DNA of 64,000 bases, taken from JBJXHN01 sp046233135 (lineage in GTDB: Bacteria > Pseudomonadota > Alphaproteobacteria > Rhodospirillales > Rhodospirillaceae). Under the pieces are notes generated by a model. It saw only the letters and a program-made list of their open reading frames with translations, was not told the origin of the DNA and did not search any database. Positions 62,512-64,000 of the stretch are shown here, one piece after another; position 1 is the first letter of the stretch; each line of letters begins with the position of its first letter. The translations under genes were made by a program, and so were the position numbers. The stretch is taken from contig JBJXHN010000005.1 of the NCBI GenBank assembly GCA_046233135.1, positions 558,001 through 622,000 on the forward strand, written 5' to 3'.

Positions 62512-64000
62512 GTGGCTCGCAAGCCCGCCATGCCGGAAATCAAGGACGAAGATGCCGATGCCGCCTTGTTGCCGGTGTTGCCGAAGGCATCGCCCGACCT
62601 GATTGCGACCTCCTTTTTCCTGAACCTGCTGTCCATGGCGCTGCCCATGGCCCTGTTGCAGGTCTATGACCGGATTGTGCCCAACAACAGCCTGCAGACC
62701 CTGGCCTTGCTGGCGGCCGGGGTCCTGACGGCCTTGGTGCTGGAAGTTCTGCTGCGGCTGGGGCGGTCCTATGCCACCGGCTGGGCGGGCGCGAAGTTCG
62801 AACACCGGATGGGCAACCTGGCCTTCGGCCGCCTGCTCGGTACGGAACTGGTGAATGTGCAGCGCAAGGGCTCGGGCGTGCTACTGGAGCAGATGAGCTC
62901 TCTAAAATCGGTGAAGGAGTACTACGGCGGGCAGGCGGCGGCGTCGATGCTCGACCTGCCGTTCATTTTCATCTTCCTGATCCTGATCTGGTATCTGGGC
63001 GGCAGCATCGTTCTGGTGCCGGTGTCGGTGCTGCTGGTGTTCGGGGTGGTGGCGGCGACCACCGGCATGGCTCTGCGCAAGGCCATCGAGGAACATTCCA
63101 CCGCCAACGAGCGGCGGCTGAACTTCATTATCGAGGTGCTGGGCAATATCCACACGGTCAAAGCCATGGCCATGGAAAGCCTGATGATGCGCCGGTTCGA
63201 GCGTTTGCAGGAAACCAGCGCCAAGTCCAGCTACGACGTCGCCCTGCGCAATTCCGATTCCATTTCCAAGGGCATGTTCTTTTCCCAGCTGACCATGGTG
63301 CTGGTGTCCGCCTACGGGGCCACGCTGGTGATTGACCACAAGCTGACCATCGGTCAGCTTGCCGCCTGTACCCTGCTGGCCGGCCGCGCGCTTCAGCCGT
63401 TGCAGCGGGTGGTGGGGCTGTGGACCCGCTTCCAGACCATCCAGCTGGGCCGTCAGCGGGTGACCGAGATCATGCATCTGCCGGTGGCCGAAGCCGGCCG
63501 GCCCGATCTGCCGGACGTGGAAGGGCGTCTGACCTTGCAGGATGTTCACTTCCGTTTCGGCGAAAGCGACCATGAAGTCCTGCGCGGCATCGACCTGGAC
63601 GTGGCTCCAGGCACCTGCGTGGGGATCGTCGGGGCCAACGGCAGCGGAAAGTCCACACTGCTGTCGGTGATGATGGGTGTGCTACCGCCGACCCAGGGGC
63701 GGGTGATGGTGGACGGCATGGACCTCGGCCAGTTCAACATCAACTCGCTGAAAACCCAGATCGGCTATCTGCCGCAGAACGGCGAGCTGTTCAAAGGGTC
63801 GATCATCGAAAACATCACCATGTTCGAACCCGACCTGCGCAAGGCGGGGCTGGAGGTGGCCGACGATCTGGGGCTGACCGAAGTGGTGGCGGCCCTGCCC
63901 ATGGGCTTCGAAACGATCGTGGGGGATGGGGCCTATGACACGCTGCCCACCGGCCTGCGCCAGCGCATCGCCATCGCCCGGGCTTTGCTGCACGATCCCA
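62512..64000 (+). CDS. Type I secretion-type ABC exporter, degenerate signature (3' end outside window)
   Basis: The frame is open from the GTG at 62512 (GAAGAAGGA upstream) to the edge, 496 residues so far. It resembles LapB-type exporters but without the N-terminal peptidase-like domain. The membrane domain starts with LIATSFFLNLLSMALPMALL and QVYDRIVPNNS. The ATPase has Walker A GANGSGKST (about 374), Q-loop GYLPQNGELFKGSIIENITM and, where LSGGQ is expected, LPTGLRQRIAIARALL (about 478). The gene starts a likely second exporter operon. Confidence 0.85.
   Translation, partial: MARKPAMPEIKDEDADAALLPVLPKASPDLIATSFFLNLLSMALPMALLQVYDRIVPNNSLQTLALLAAGVLTALVLEVLLRLGRSYATGWAGAKFEHRMGNLAFGRLLGTELVNVQRKGSGVLLEQMSSLKSVKEYYGGQAAASMLDLPFIFIFLILIWYLGGSIVLVPVSVLLVFGVVAATTGMALRKAIEEHSTANERRLNFIIEVLGNIHTVKAMAMESLMMRRFERLQETSAKSSYDVALRNSDSISKGMFFSQLTMVLVSAYGATLVIDHKLTIGQLAACTLLAGRALQPLQRVVGLWTRFQTIQLGRQRVTEIMHLPVAEAGRPDLPDVEGRLTLQDVHFRFGESDHEVLRGIDLDVAPGTCVGIVGANGSGKSTLLSVMMGVLPPTQGRVMVDGMDLGQFNINSLKTQIGYLPQNGELFKGSIIENITMFEPDLRKAGLEVADDLGLTEVVAALPMGFETIVGDGAYDTLPTGLRQRIAIARALLHDP

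Overview
The window is about 64 kb of GC-rich chromosomal DNA from an alphaproteobacterium, most likely of the Rhodospirillales. The evidence is the gene families and their order: Hsp20 followed by a DUF1150 gene, a TIGR02302/DUF4175-type protein, an MJ0042 zinc-ribbon gene divergent from ftsEX, xerD divergent from aroK-aroB-CorC, a DUF2125 protein, and a class II ribonucleotide reductase. Coding density is high. Because of the GC bias most real genes have long antisense open frames, which were discarded. No tRNA, rRNA or CRISPR array was seen.

Layout. 1-5.5 kb: the end of a methyltransferase-type gene, a hybrid histidine kinase, Hsp20/DUF1150 and an EamA transporter. 5.5-9.3 kb: a terminator, two CRP-like operators, a possible small ORF, then a type I secretion ABC exporter and its HlyD adaptor. 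9.3-11.4 kb: truncated haemoglobin, NUDIX hydrolase and small proteins. 11.4-36.9 kb is mostly housekeeping: secA, TIGR02302, an IS5-type remnant, zinc ribbon, ftsEX, a YdcF-like gene, plsC, nrdJ, chaC, DUF2125, ychF-pth-rplY, CBS, CorC and aroB-aroK. 37-41.4 kb: a 44-residue membrane protein, a secreted repeat-type protein, xerD and a D,D-carboxypeptidase.

41.4-60.1 kb is the accessory part. It holds a dispersed contractile-injection (type VI-like) spike module without sheath, baseplate or membrane-complex genes. The parts are a gp27-like VgrG head, two separate gp5-like spike proteins, a 997-residue DUF2169-pentapeptide protein, two more pentapeptide proteins, a DUF4150 PAAR-like tip and a DUF3540 protein. 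Two unrelated blocks split it: an iron-type operon (DUF3649-PepSY-DUF3325) with a Fur-like palindrome upstream, and a tripartite tricarboxylate transporter/RraA-type aldolase/aminotransferase/LysR block that looks like an uptake-and-cleavage pathway for a branched hydroxy acid or its amino acid. A cytochrome c' gene is coupled to the DUF3540/pentapeptide genes.

60.2-64 kb: TetR, a SPOR protein, a small membrane protein and the start of a second type I secretion ABC exporter with an altered ABC signature, running off the end. A 109-bp inverted-repeat element near 39.1 kb has a shortened, inverted relative near 11.35 kb.
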